DNA of 64,000 nt from Cellulomonas sp. Leaf334 (GCF_001424195.1 NZ_LMOO01000001.1:600561-664560); one strand, 5' to 3'; shown: positions 1 to 13,696, counted from the first letter of the stretch. Program-made: numbers and translations. Notes: generated by a model from the letters alone, not told the origin.

Positions 1-118
1 GCTGGAGGAAGTCCCGCACGTCGATCTCGCCCGTCCAGGGCCCGTCGGCGAAGCCGCGCCACGCCGGCTGCAGCGCGGGCTGGGAAGGTGCGTTCACGGA
101 CAGGGTGCTGGTGGACAT
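1..118 (-). CDS. pflB: Pyruvate formate-lyase (formate C-acetyltransferase), N-terminal fragment
   Basis: Only the first 39 codons are inside the window; the gene runs off the left edge on the minus strand. The visible protein opens MSTSTLSVNAPSQPALQP and continues AWRGFADGPWTGEIDVRDFL. The W-x-GF...W...EIDVRDFI/L pattern is the conserved N-terminus of pyruvate formate-lyase, the oxygen-sensitive glycyl-radical enzyme that splits pyruvate plus CoA into acetyl-CoA and formate in anaerobic cells. The ATG at 118 follows a clear GGAGGAG ribosome site. It lies 141 bases downstream of dxs on the same strand but has its own upstream region with a DosR-like palindrome, so anaerobic induction is likely. 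The catalytic cysteines and the glycyl-radical loop lie outside the window and cannot be checked. Confidence 0.82.
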   Translation of the reverse strand, partial: MSTSTLSVNAPSQPALQPAWRGFADGPWTGEIDVRDFLQ

Positions 119-176
119 CTGTTGCTCCTCCGACGGTGGTCGATATCTCGACGCTACGGAGGCAGTGATCCCATGT

Positions 177-201
177 CTCGGGACGAAAGACCCTAAGTCC
201 C
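177..201. promoter_or_regulatory. DosR/DevR-like palindromes upstream of pflB
   Basis: Bases 180-193 read GGGACGAAAGACCC, matching 12 of 14 positions of the mycobacterial DosR core GGGACTWWAGTCCC; with flanks (177-196) the fit to the 20-base consensus is 16 of 20. A second, overlapping half-match (188-201) ends in TAAGTCCC, a perfect half-site. The centre is about 68 bases upstream of the pflB ATG, a position suited to an activator. The regulator itself is not in this window. The match is seen; control by a DosR homologue is inferred. Confidence 0.5.
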
Positions 202-259
202 TGGTGAGCCGATCGACAGCCGGGTCGCCGTCCTTACCGATGGGACGGACGACTCACTC

Positions 260-3776
<3,517 letters not shown>

Positions 3777-3781
3777 GCGGC

Positions 3782-4474
3782 ATGCGTCCTGTCCTGGTGG
3801 TCATGCATGCCCCGCACGAAGGCCCCGGGCTGATCGCGCGCGGTCTCGACGCACCCGTCCGCGTCCGCACCGTCCTCGACCTGGACGACGCCCGGCTCCC
3901 CGCCCTCGACGAGGTGTCCGGGGTGGTCGTCATGGGTGGTCCGATGGACGCCGACGACGTGGCCGGTCATCCCGGTCTGGCCGCCGAGCGCAGGCTGCTC
4001 GCCGCGGCGGTCGACGCCGACGTGCCGGTGCTCGGGGTGTGCCTCGGCATGCAGCTGCTGGCCATGGCCCTCGGTTCCCCGCTGCACCTGCGCGCCGCCA
4101 CCGAGATCGGGTTCGCGCCGGTCGACATCGTGGCGGAGGACCTGATGCTGGGCGCGCTCGGCGAGCGGCCGACGGTGCTGCACTGGCACTCCGACACCGT
4201 CGACCTGCCGGTCGGAGCCACGCTGCTGGCCTCGACGCAGGCCACGCCGGTGCAGGCGTTCCGGGCCGGCAGCGCACTGGGCGTGCAGTTCCACCCCGAG
4301 CTCGACGACGGGATGCTCGACCTGTGGCTCTCGACCCCGGACATGGTCGGGGACCTGTCCCCCGACGAGATCGACGAGATCCGCGCGGCGGGCGCCGAGC
4401 ACCTGCCCGGGCTCGTCCCCGCCGCGACGAAGATGTTCGCCGCGTTCGGAGAGCTCGCGCGGGCTCGCGGATGA
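3782..4474 (+). CDS. Class I glutamine amidotransferase domain protein
   Basis: A 230-residue stand-alone GATase1 of the GuaA N-domain/YfeJ type. The catalytic triad is visible: nucleophile C87 in GVCLGMQ, then H171 and E173 in GVQFHPE. These enzymes release ammonia from glutamine for a partner synthetase. No synthetase is adjacent, and its place behind a GMP-metabolism gene only hints at a purine link. A GTG nine bases earlier, overlapping the guaB1 stop, is an alternative start. The 3' end overlaps the next gene by four bases (ATGA). The substrate is unknown. Confidence 0.88.
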   Translation: MRPVLVVMHAPHEGPGLIARGLDAPVRVRTVLDLDDARLPALDEVSGVVVMGGPMDADDVAGHPGLAAERRLLAAAVDADVPVLGVCLGMQLLAMALGSPLHLRAATEIGFAPVDIVAEDLMLGALGERPTVLHWHSDTVDLPVGATLLASTQATPVQAFRAGSALGVQFHPELDDGMLDLWLSTPDMVGDLSPDEIDEIRAAGAEHLPGLVPAATKMFAAFGELARARG

Positions 4475-5157
4475 CGGGACCGACGCCGGAGGTGCGTGGG
4501 GCGCGCGCCGAGCTGCTCGACCTGTGCGCCCGGGGCCTCGACTGGCGCGTCGACCCGGCCCGGGTGCTGGAGGACCCCTCGACGGCCCGGCCGGCCGCGG
4601 TGCTGGTCCTGTTCGGGGTGCTCGACGCGACCCCGTCGCGGACCGACGACCCCGTGGTCGCCCGCGATCTCGACGTCCTGCTCCAGCGGCGCTCCCGGAC
4701 GCTCGGCCACCATGCCGGGCAGATCGCCTTTCCCGGCGGCCGGCTCGAGCCGGTCGACGCCGGCCCTCGCGAGGCAGCCCTCCGGGAGGCGGTCGAGGAG
4801 GTCGGGCTCGAGGCGTCGGGCGTCGAGGTCCTCGGTACCCTGCCGTCGATGCCCGTGCCCGTGAGCAACCACCTGGTCACGCCCGTCCCGGCGTGGTGGA
4901 CACGACCGTCGCAGGTCGCGGCCGTCGACCACGCCGAGACGGTGGACGTGTTCCGCATCCCGGTGGCGGACCTGCTGGAGCCGGCCAACCGGGCGAGCGT
5001 CGAGCACACGCGCTGGGGCCGGACCGTCCGCACGCCCGCGTTCACCGTCGGTGGCGTGCTGGTCTGGGGGTTCACCGGCATCGTCCTGGCGAGGATGTTC
5101 GACGCCCTCGGCTGGGCCGTGCCCTACGACGTGCACCGCGTCGTGCAGGCCCGCTGA
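4471..5157 (+). CDS. NUDIX hydrolase, probable coenzyme A pyrophosphatase (NudL type)
   Basis: A 228-residue NUDIX protein. It has the CoA-specific extension upstream of the Nudix box (LLQRRSRTLGHHAGQIAFPGG, residues 70-90) followed by the Nudix helix with REAVEEVGL at 105-113. The C-terminal VWGFTGIVLARMFDALG segment also matches the NudL family. These enzymes cleave CoA or acyl-CoA into phosphopantetheine derivatives and 3',5'-ADP. Two CoA-motif positions differ from the classical signature (T to Q, R to G), so a related nucleotide substrate is possible. Start ATG overlaps the preceding stop by four bases, which implies translational coupling; the next gene begins one base after its stop. 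Confidence 0.87.
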   Translation: MTGPTPEVRGARAELLDLCARGLDWRVDPARVLEDPSTARPAAVLVLFGVLDATPSRTDDPVVARDLDVLLQRRSRTLGHHAGQIAFPGGRLEPVDAGPREAALREAVEEVGLEASGVEVLGTLPSMPVPVSNHLVTPVPAWWTRPSQVAAVDHAETVDVFRIPVADLLEPANRASVEHTRWGRTVRTPAFTVGGVLVWGFTGIVLARMFDALGWAVPYDVHRVVQAR

Positions 5158-5158
5158 C

Positions 5159-6028
5159 GTGGTGCATCCCGTCCCCGAGATCGAGGTCACGGCCGACCTC
5201 GCGCGCACGCTGCTGGTCGAACAGCATCCCGACCTCGCCGGCCTGCCGCTGACCTGGGCGGGCACGGGATGGGACAACGCGCTGTGGCGCGTCGGCGACC
5301 ACCTGACCGCGCGGTTCCCCGTGCGGGCGGTCGCCGCGCCGATGGTGGTCCACGAGCAGCGCTGGCTGCCCGTCCTCGCGCCCCGGCTCCCTGTCGACGT
5401 ACCGACGCCCGTCCGCGTCGGCATGCCGTCGTCCACCTACCCGTGGCCGTGGAGCGTCGTCCCGTGGTTCGACGCCGTCGCCGCGCACCACACCGGCGTG
5501 GCGAGCCGCTCGCGGTGGGCGTCGCAGCTGGCCGAGGTGTTCGTCGCGCTGCACCGCGCAGCCCCGCACGACGCCCCGGTGAACCCGTACCGCGGCGTGC
5601 CGATCGCCCCGCGCGAGCAGCCGCTGCGCGAACGGCTCGAGAAGCTCGCACTGCCCGACACCGACCGCATCCTCGAGCGCTGGCGTGACCTGGCCGCCGC
5701 CCCCCCGTGGGACGGTCCGGCCCTGTGGCTGCACGGCGACCCCCACCCCGCCAACCTCCTGGTGCACGACGGCCGGCTGCGCGCGGTCATCGATTTCGGC
5801 GACGTGACGTCCGGCGACCCGGCGTCCGACCTGTCGACGGCGTGGCTGACCTTCGACGCCGACGGCCGAGCGGCGTTCCGGGAGCGGCTGGCGCCCGACG
5901 ACGCGACGTGGCGACGTGCGCAGGCCTGGGCGCTGCACATGGCGGTGGTGCTCCAGATGCACCCGGTCGACCACCCCACCCTCGCGGAGATCGGGCGGCA
6001 CGGGGTCGCGCAAGCGCTCGCCGACTGA
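5159..6028 (+). CDS. Aminoglycoside phosphotransferase-fold kinase
   Basis: A 289-residue APH/ChoK-fold protein. The Brenner-type catalytic motif HGDPHPANLLV and the metal-binding segment AVIDFGDVTSGDPASDLS are both intact. The ATP-binding N-lobe is short, opening with TWAGTGWDNALWRVGD. Family members phosphorylate aminoglycosides, macrolides, choline or sugar-like compounds. Nothing here identifies the substrate, and chromosomal copies in actinobacteria are often unrelated to resistance. The start is GTG at 5159, one base after the NUDIX stop, with a second GTG directly behind it. It is the last gene of the guaB1 operon, since the next gene has its own promoter-like hexamer. Confidence 0.85.
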   Translation: MVHPVPEIEVTADLARTLLVEQHPDLAGLPLTWAGTGWDNALWRVGDHLTARFPVRAVAAPMVVHEQRWLPVLAPRLPVDVPTPVRVGMPSSTYPWPWSVVPWFDAVAAHHTGVASRSRWASQLAEVFVALHRAAPHDAPVNPYRGVPIAPREQPLRERLEKLALPDTDRILERWRDLAAAPPWDGPALWLHGDPHPANLLVHDGRLRAVIDFGDVTSGDPASDLSTAWLTFDADGRAAFRERLAPDDATWRRAQAWALHMAVVLQMHPVDHPTLAEIGRHGVAQALAD

Positions 6029-6036
6029 CCCGGCGG

Positions 6037-6042
6037 CATACT
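6037..6042 (+). promoter_or_regulatory. Possible -10 of a leaderless DUF1801 transcript
   Basis: CATACT sits six bases before the ATG at 6049. It fits TANNNT except at the first base, so this is weaker than the other leaderless promoters in the window. Confidence 0.35.
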
Positions 6043-6048
6043 GGTCCG

Positions 6049-6483
6049 ATGGCGAACGAGCCCAACAAGACCGTCGCGACCGACGCAGACGTCGACGCGT
6101 TCCTCGCTGCCGTGGAGCACCCGGTGCGTCGCCGGGACGCGCTCCGCCTGGTCGAGCTGATGAGCCGCGTGACGGGTGAACGGCCGCAGCTGTGGGGACC
6201 GAGCATCGTCGGCTTCGGCAGCTACCACTACAGCTACGCGTCGGGCCGCCAGGGCGACGCGATCGCCGCGGGGTTCTCCCCGCGCAAGGCCTCGACGACG
6301 GTCTACCTCGCCGACGGGGTGGAGGCGCACGCCGACCTGCTCGCGCGCCTCGGTCCGCACACGAGCTCGGTGAGCTGCGTCTACATCAAGGACCTCGACA
6401 AGGTCGATCTCGGTGTCCTCGAGGAGGCCGTCCGCCGCTCCTATGCCGTCGTGACCGCGGAGGGCTTCGGCAACGCCGGGTGA
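6049..6483 (+). CDS. DUF1801 (YdhG-like) protein
   Basis: A 144-residue protein of the DUF1801 family, recognised from the LWGPSIVGFGSYHYSYASGR core and the ARLGPHTSSVSCVYIKDLD segment near the C-terminus. The fold is a small alpha/beta domain of unknown biochemical role, found widely in bacteria and sometimes annotated as iron-chaperone-like. No enzymatic motif is evident. The gene lies 20 bases after the APH-type kinase and is read from an ATG at 6049 with no Shine-Dalgarno but with a -10-like hexamer, which suggests leaderless expression separate from the upstream operon. Confidence 0.8.
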   Translation: MANEPNKTVATDADVDAFLAAVEHPVRRRDALRLVELMSRVTGERPQLWGPSIVGFGSYHYSYASGRQGDAIAAGFSPRKASTTVYLADGVEAHADLLARLGPHTSSVSCVYIKDLDKVDLGVLEEAVRRSYAVVTAEGFGNAG

Positions 6484-6500
6484 GTGTCGGCGCCCGCACC

Positions 6501-6506
6501 TAGCCT
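6501..6506 (+). promoter_or_regulatory. Leaderless -10 (TAGCCT) of the arginase-fold gene
   Basis: TAGCCT ends six bases before the GTG at 6513; no ribosome site is present. This supports the GTG start. Confidence 0.6.
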
Positions 6507-6512
6507 GGCCGG

Positions 6513-7406
6513 GTGCCGCACCGACCTCTGGGTGTCCTCGGGGTGCCGTCCAGCGCCGCCGCGCACGCCCCCGGCCTCGAACGCTCCCCCGCCGCCCTGC
6601 GCGCCGCGGGGCTGGTCCCCGCCCTGGAACGCTCCGGTCGTCGTGTGGTCGACCACGGCGACACGACGCCCGCCCGCTGGCGCCCCGACCCGCCCGAACG
6701 CACCAACCCCCACGACGTGGACCGGGTCGCCACGGTCCTGCAGGAGGCCAGGTCCGCGCTGGCGCCGGTGCTCGCGGCGGGACAGGTCCCCGTCGTGCTC
6801 GGCGGCGAGTGCACGGTGACCCTCGCGGTCCTCGCCGCGTGCGCGGACGCCGGGCTCGACGTGGGTCTGGTCTACGTCGACGGTGGGCAGGACCTGCAGC
6901 TCGCCGCGGACCACCCGGAGGAGCCCATCGCGGACTCGATGGGAGTGGCTCACCTGCTGGACCTGCCGGGCACCCACGACGCCCTCGCGGGGCTCGGGCC
7001 GCGTCGCCCGCTCCTGACCGCGGACAGGCTGTGCTTCGTCGGGTACGCCGACGACGAGGAGGACGTGCACGGTCTCGTCCCGTCCGTCCGGATCCCCGCG
7101 TCGTCCGTCCTGGCGGACCCGGGCTCCGCCGCACGGCGCGCCGTCGCCGCCGTCGGCACCGGCTTCCTCGTGCACCTCGACGTGGACGTCCTGGACATGT
7201 TCACGCTGCCGCTCGCCGACGTCCCGCAGTACGGGAGGGGGCTGACCCCGCCGGTGCTGACCGACCTGCTCGCCGCGCTCGTGTCCACCCCCGGCTGGTC
7301 CGGCCTCGTCGTCGCCGAGGCGAACCCCGACCGCGACGACGAGCACGCGACGTCGATGCGCACCCTCGTCGGCCTGCTGGAGGCTGCACTCACCCCCGCC
7401 TCCTGA
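6513..7406 (+). CDS. Arginase/ureohydrolase-fold protein with altered metal ligands
   Basis: A 297-residue arginase-superfamily protein. The three metal-binding segments can be aligned, but two histidines are missing. The GGDH segment is GGEC (97-100, Cys for His), and the DAHxD segment is DGGQD (123-127, Gly for His). HLDVDVLD keeps the two aspartates D223 and D225, and E269 in VAEANP is kept. Canonical arginases, agmatinases and formiminoglutamases hold a di-manganese centre through both histidines, so the metal site here must be different, mononuclear or lost. It may act on another guanidino or amidino compound or have a non-hydrolytic role. GTG start 6513 is supported by a leaderless promoter. 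Confidence 0.82.
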   Translation: MPHRPLGVLGVPSSAAAHAPGLERSPAALRAAGLVPALERSGRRVVDHGDTTPARWRPDPPERTNPHDVDRVATVLQEARSALAPVLAAGQVPVVLGGECTVTLAVLAACADAGLDVGLVYVDGGQDLQLAADHPEEPIADSMGVAHLLDLPGTHDALAGLGPRRPLLTADRLCFVGYADDEEDVHGLVPSVRIPASSVLADPGSAARRAVAAVGTGFLVHLDVDVLDMFTLPLADVPQYGRGLTPPVLTDLLAALVSTPGWSGLVVAEANPDRDDEHATSMRTLVGLLEAALTPAS

Positions 7407-7438
7407 GACCACGGCCCCACGAGGAGGTCCCGCAGGGG

Positions 7439-8770
7439 ATGATGTCCGCCGTGACCGACGCCCCGACCACCGCCGCCCCCGCACCGGCCTCCGGCCTGCG
7501 CCCCTGGCTGCGCGACCTCGGTGCCGTCGTGGCCCGGGGAGCACGGCTCTGGGTCCGCTCGTGGCCGCTGCTGCTGGTGATCGCGCTGCTCGCCGTGGCC
7601 GCGCGGCACGCCGCCGGATGGGCGGCCGTCAACGCCTCCACCGTGAACAACACGCTCGGATGGGCGGTGCTCGTGCTCGCGCCGTTGAGCATGGTCGCCG
7701 GCATCGTCGCCATGCTGCACGTGCTGCGCCGTGACCTGCCCGCGCTGGCCGCCATCGGTCGGGCGCGCGGCCCCGCGGACGCCGCGTCCGGGCACGAGCG
7801 CGGCCTGGTCGACGTGCTCGCCTCGGTGTTCGTCCCGTTCCTCGCGCTGTACGCGTCGTACGGGCTGCTGGACGAGGACCGGTCGAGGTTCCTCAACACG
7901 GCGGCGTTCCGGGAGTTCCGGGAGAACGGGTTCTCCCTGACCGGTGAGCGTCCCGACGGCGGGTTCGCTGAGCTCGCCACCGGGTGGAGCCTGATCGCCC
8001 TCGTCGTGGTGGCGGTCGTGCTCCGCTGGCTGCTCGGCCGGTGGGAGGGGCGGAGCCACCGCCGTGCGCTCGCCTTCGCCGGTGCGTATGTCGAGGCGTT
8101 CTGGCTGCTGGCCGTGGCGGCGGTCGCGTCGGACCTCCTCGACGAGCTCTGGTCGTGGGTCGAGAGCCGGCGTGCCGTGTCGATCGTGCTGGACTGGTGG
8201 CTCACCGCGCTCGACGCGCTCGGCCCGGTCGCCGCGCCGGTCGACGCCGTCGTCGACGTGGTGGCCGGCGTGCTGGGCAACCTCGACGACCTCGTCGTCA
8301 TCCCGCTCGCGTGGCTCACCGTGGGCGCGGTCGTCTACGGGCACAAGCTGGCGGCACCGGCGCCGCTGCGGCCGCGCGTTCGCCTGGCCGCGTGGCAGCG
8401 GGTGCCGGCCCCGGTGCGTCGCTGGACGACCGAGGCCGCCGCACCCGTCGTCGGCGACGTCCGGGGCCGCTTCACCGCACTCACCGACGGGCTGCGCCGT
8501 CTCGCGGTCGCCGGACTCGGGCCCATGCTGGTGTTCGCGCTCGCGTTCCTCGCCGCGACCCGCATCGAGGAAGGGATCCTCCTGCTCGGCCGGGCCGTCG
8601 TCGGTCCGCAGGCTCTCTTCACGTGGCTCGCGTTCGTGCCCATGGTGGCCTCCGTCGCGACCGCCGTCGGCCTGACGGTGACCATGGCGCTGCTCGCGGC
8701 CGGCGTGGACCGCATCCTCGCGGGCCAGGCGGCCGCCGCGACACCGGAGCCGGTCGGGACCGAGGTCTAG
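7439..8770 (+). CDS. Polytopic membrane protein, unknown function
   Basis: A 443-residue protein with about eight hydrophobic segments (roughly residues 40-61, 73-96, 122-143, 179-200, 218-239, 278-302, 361-383, 394-424) and a Pro/Ala-rich cytosolic start. I recognise no transporter signature or catalytic motif. An AGGAGG ribosome site about 11 bases upstream supports the ATG at 7439; a second ATG follows immediately. Its stop overlaps by three bases the stop of a convergent operon encoding three membrane-anchored extracytoplasmic proteins. The two transcription units may therefore belong to one envelope function, but this rests on position only. Confidence 0.7.
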   Translation: MMSAVTDAPTTAAPAPASGLRPWLRDLGAVVARGARLWVRSWPLLLVIALLAVAARHAAGWAAVNASTVNNTLGWAVLVLAPLSMVAGIVAMLHVLRRDLPALAAIGRARGPADAASGHERGLVDVLASVFVPFLALYASYGLLDEDRSRFLNTAAFREFRENGFSLTGERPDGGFAELATGWSLIALVVVAVVLRWLLGRWEGRSHRRALAFAGAYVEAFWLLAVAAVASDLLDELWSWVESRRAVSIVLDWWLTALDALGPVAAPVDAVVDVVAGVLGNLDDLVVIPLAWLTVGAVVYGHKLAAPAPLRPRVRLAAWQRVPAPVRRWTTEAAAPVVGDVRGRFTALTDGLRRLAVAGLGPMLVFALAFLAATRIEEGILLLGRAVVGPQALFTWLAFVPMVASVATAVGLTVTMALLAAGVDRILAGQAAAATPEPVGTEV

Positions 8771-9417
8771 CCGGGCACCTCGAGCAGCAGGTACTGCGGC
8801 TTCTGCCACCACAGCACCACCTCGGTGACCTCGGTCCCCTCGGGGACGACGACCACCCGGGAGACGGACCACGTGTCCGGGCGGGGTGGTTCCTCGGGGT
8901 CGCTGAGCTTGTCGTCGAGTTCGCCCAACGACGCCCGCGGACCGGGGGTGTCCTCGGGGACGCACGGGATCACGGCCTGGAACGCACCCCAGGCGTTCGC
9001 CACGTAGTCGTACCGCGCGCCGTTCGCGTCGCGCACCGCGAGCACGCACCCAGAGATCACGCTGTCCGGGTCGGCGCTCAGGGTCAGGTCGACCTGCACC
9101 GCTCGGGTGCCGTCCGGCAGCTCCATCTCGTCGGGCAGGGTCGTCGCGTCACCGACCTCGTCGAGGCGCACCTGCACGTCGATCGGCAGGGTGCCGCCCA
9201 CGCCGTCGTACACCCGCTGGTGGAAGTCGCCGGTCCCGCCGGCAGCGACCGTGGTCGGGCGACGCAGGTCCTGCTCCCACCACAGGGTGCGGACGCGGTC
9301 ACCCGACGCGACCAGCGCGAGGGCGAGCGCGACGGGCAGGGCGACCAGGGCCCACCGGTTGCGGCGCCACCACCCGGCGGGCGCCTCCCGGGGCGACGTG
9401 ACGGTCGGGGTGCTCAC
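8767..9417 (-). CDS. Membrane-anchored extracytoplasmic protein (cassette gene 3)
   Basis: A 216-residue protein. The short basic N-terminus ends in WWRRNR, one membrane helix follows (about 23-40, LVALPVALALALVASG), and the rest is a soluble domain predicted to lie outside the cell. The domain has two cysteines (SGCVLAV and VIPCVPED) that could form a disulfide, and ends in a Trp-containing strand VVLWWQKPQYLLLEVPG. No family is recognised. Start GTG overlaps the stop of the upstream gene by four bases, making it the last of three coupled genes. The common design (short tail, helix, beta-rich domain of similar size) suggests an ancient paralogous set or a multi-subunit complex. Confidence 0.72.
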   Translation of the reverse strand: MSTPTVTSPREAPAGWWRRNRWALVALPVALALALVASGDRVRTLWWEQDLRRPTTVAAGGTGDFHQRVYDGVGGTLPIDVQVRLDEVGDATTLPDEMELPDGTRAVQVDLTLSADPDSVISGCVLAVRDANGARYDYVANAWGAFQAVIPCVPEDTPGPRASLGELDDKLSDPEEPPRPDTWSVSRVVVVPEGTEVTEVVLWWQKPQYLLLEVPG

Positions 9418-10055
9418 GGCTGCTCCGGCGGCTCGTCGGAGCGCGGGGGCACCGGCACGGGCGTGTCCTGCGCCGCCCACGCGTCCGCGTCGGCCTGCGT
9501 GAGGCCCAGGTCGATGTCGGCGAGGTCGTCGGCCCGCTGGTCCTCCTGGTTCAGCCCGATGCGCAGGTGCGCGCCCGGCAGGGCCTCGGGCGGGACCTCG
9601 ACGCTCACGGTGGCGTAGCGCGGCACACCGGGCTGCGCCGTCCCGGCCAGGAACGAAGAGCGTCCGCTCGTGAACACCGTGTAGGTGCGACCGTCGCCGC
9701 CGAGGAGCTCCGCGAAGGAGAGCAGGCGCGGCTGCCCGCTCGCCACGATGGTCAGGGGGACCGTGAGGAACACGCCGGGCGTGGAGAGCAGCGACGAGGC
9801 GGCGGGGCTCACGACGGTCGAGCCGGTCGGTTCGCCGACCGTCAGCCGCGCGTAGCGGAGCTCGACCGTCTCACCGACGACCGTCGGCCGGACGAACGGC
9901 GCCGACACGCGGTCGTCGACCGGGAAGGCGCTGACGACGACGTGGCCGACGGCCAGTGCAGCGAGCACGGCCGCAGCCGCGCCGACGGTCTGCCCGCGGG
10001 ACCGGCGCACCCGGGTGGCGGGAACGACCGGTGCCGTGGGCTCGGGAACGCTCAC
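9414..10055 (-). CDS. Membrane-anchored extracytoplasmic protein (cassette gene 2)
   Basis: A 213-residue protein with a basic stretch (RVRRSRGQ), one transmembrane helix (about 23-45) and an outer domain with beta-rich character (VGETVELRYARLTVGEP...VFLTVPLTIVASGQPRLL). The organisation of a strand pair before FLTVPLTI resembles the telokin/immunoglobulin-like folds of DUF4352-type proteins, but the match is loose. GTG start overlaps the stop of cassette gene 1 by four bases, and its own stop overlaps gene 3, so the three products are probably made in fixed proportion. The C-terminus is acidic and proline-rich. Confidence 0.72.
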   Translation of the reverse strand: MSVPEPTAPVVPATRVRRSRGQTVGAAAAVLAALAVGHVVVSAFPVDDRVSAPFVRPTVVGETVELRYARLTVGEPTGSTVVSPAASSLLSTPGVFLTVPLTIVASGQPRLLSFAELLGGDGRTYTVFTSGRSSFLAGTAQPGVPRYATVSVEVPPEALPGAHLRIGLNQEDQRADDLADIDLGLTQADADAWAAQDTPVPVPPRSDEPPEQP

Positions 10056-10738
10056 GACTCGCCCTCCGCGTCCGCGTCCGAGCGGGCCTCGCGGACGTCG
10101 AGCTCGCCCCGCAGGGTCGTCGTGGGCTCCCGCCAGCTGACGGTGTCGTCGAGGATGCCGGTGCCCCACGTCTGCCGCTGCACGAGCACGGTCGCGCTCG
10201 TCGGCGGCGCGACGGACCCGTCCTGCTCGAACAGGAACGCGGCCTCGTAGGTCAGACCCGGCTGCACGGGGCTGAGCGACGAGCCGTCCTCGAGGAGCGC
10301 GATCGAGCTGGCCGCCACACCCGGGGTCAGCGTCCCGGGCTTCTGCACGAGGCCGTCGACGTCGGTGAGCGTGAGTGCGTCGCCCAGGGTGTTCCCCAGG
10401 ACACCCGCGTCGGTCGTGTTGCGCACGGTGGTGACGACCCCCACCCAGCGGTTGCCGTCCTCGGACAGGTACTGCCCCGGCAGCTCCGTGGTCCACACGA
10501 CGCGGTGCACGGTCAGCTCGAACGGCGCGACGTCGACGGGGGCGTCGACCACGAGCACCTCGGGGCCGTCCTGCGTCTGCTCGCGCAGACCGCCGAACGC
10601 CGCCGTGACCGCCAGGAGCACGACCGCACCGCCGATCCCGATGCGCCGCAGCGGCTGGTCGAGGGCGCGACGCGCGACCTTGCTGCCGCTCTGCCGCGCA
10701 CGGGCGCGCAGGTCGGGCGGGGCGGCGGGTCCGGACAC
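10052..10738 (-). CDS. Membrane-anchored extracytoplasmic protein (cassette gene 1)
   Basis: A 228-residue protein heading a three-gene operon. It has a cytosolic Arg/Lys-rich tail (residues 1-31), one helix (about 32-51, IGIGGAVVLLAVTAAFGGL) and an outer domain with the pattern VAPFELTVHRVVW...NRWVGVVTTVRNTTD. That pattern resembles DUF4352-like immunoglobulin folds seen in secreted actinobacterial proteins. No catalytic residues are apparent. The GTG at 10738 has no Shine-Dalgarno, but TACACT stands seven bases upstream, so the message is probably leaderless. The operon converges on the polytopic membrane protein at 7439-8770. Confidence 0.75.
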   Translation of the reverse strand: MSGPAAPPDLRARARQSGSKVARRALDQPLRRIGIGGAVVLLAVTAAFGGLREQTQDGPEVLVVDAPVDVAPFELTVHRVVWTTELPGQYLSEDGNRWVGVVTTVRNTTDAGVLGNTLGDALTLTDVDGLVQKPGTLTPGVAASSIALLEDGSSLSPVQPGLTYEAAFLFEQDGSVAPPTSATVLVQRQTWGTGILDDTVSWREPTTTLRGELDVREARSDADAEGES

Positions 10739-10745
10739 GCGCCCG

Positions 10746-10751
10746 AGTGTA
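10746..10751 (-). promoter_or_regulatory. Leaderless -10 (TACACT) of the membrane-anchored cassette
   Basis: On the minus strand TACACT is seven bases from the GTG at 10738, in the short gap behind the acnA terminator. Confidence 0.6.
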
Positions 10752-10772
10752 AGGCCCGCGCAGCCACGGACG

Positions 10773-10812
10773 CCGCGAGCCCGGCCCGCGTGGACGGGGA
10801 CCGGGCTCGCGG
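10773..10812 (-). terminator. Terminator hairpin after acnA
   Basis: Perfect 12-base arms (CCGCGAGCCCGG at 10773-10784 and its complement at 10801-10812) with a 16-base loop lie 13 bases past the acnA stop. No T-run follows, as is usual for GC-rich actinobacterial terminators. Confidence 0.7.
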
Positions 10813-10825
10813 TGACGCGGGTGTG

Positions 10826-13570
<2,745 letters not shown>

Positions 13571-13653
13571 GGGGGGCTCCTTCGCTGGCGAGTCTGCCGG
13601 TGGTGCTGCCGGGGATGGGTAGTCACCCGGACCGCTGGGCGGTGCGACCTCTC

Positions 13654-13659
13654 AGCCTA
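13654..13659 (-). promoter_or_regulatory. Probable acnA -10 (TAGGCT)
   Basis: Minus-strand TAGGCT lies 84 bases from the acnA start codon. The expected -35 window (about 13677-13682) falls on the edge of the palindrome at 13679-13696. Confidence 0.5.
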
Positions 13660-13678
13660 GGTGGCCGGGGTCGCGATT

Positions 13679-13696
13679 TATCTCGACATCAAGATA
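13679..13696. promoter_or_regulatory. 18-base palindromic operator upstream of acnA
   Basis: TATCTCGACATCAAGATA is palindromic except for one mismatched pair and the two central bases. It sits about 20-37 bases upstream of the acnA -10, over the -35. The form (TATCTTGA/TCGAGATA arms) resembles operators of MarR-type regulators. Streptomyces TamR is known to control aconitase through such a site, but I cannot confirm that the exact consensus agrees. Confidence 0.6.

Noticed and set aside
5159..6028. Antibiotic resistance gene (aminoglycoside phosphotransferase)
   Set aside because: Only the general APH fold is supported; the core-operon context and lack of transfer signs do not support a resistance call.
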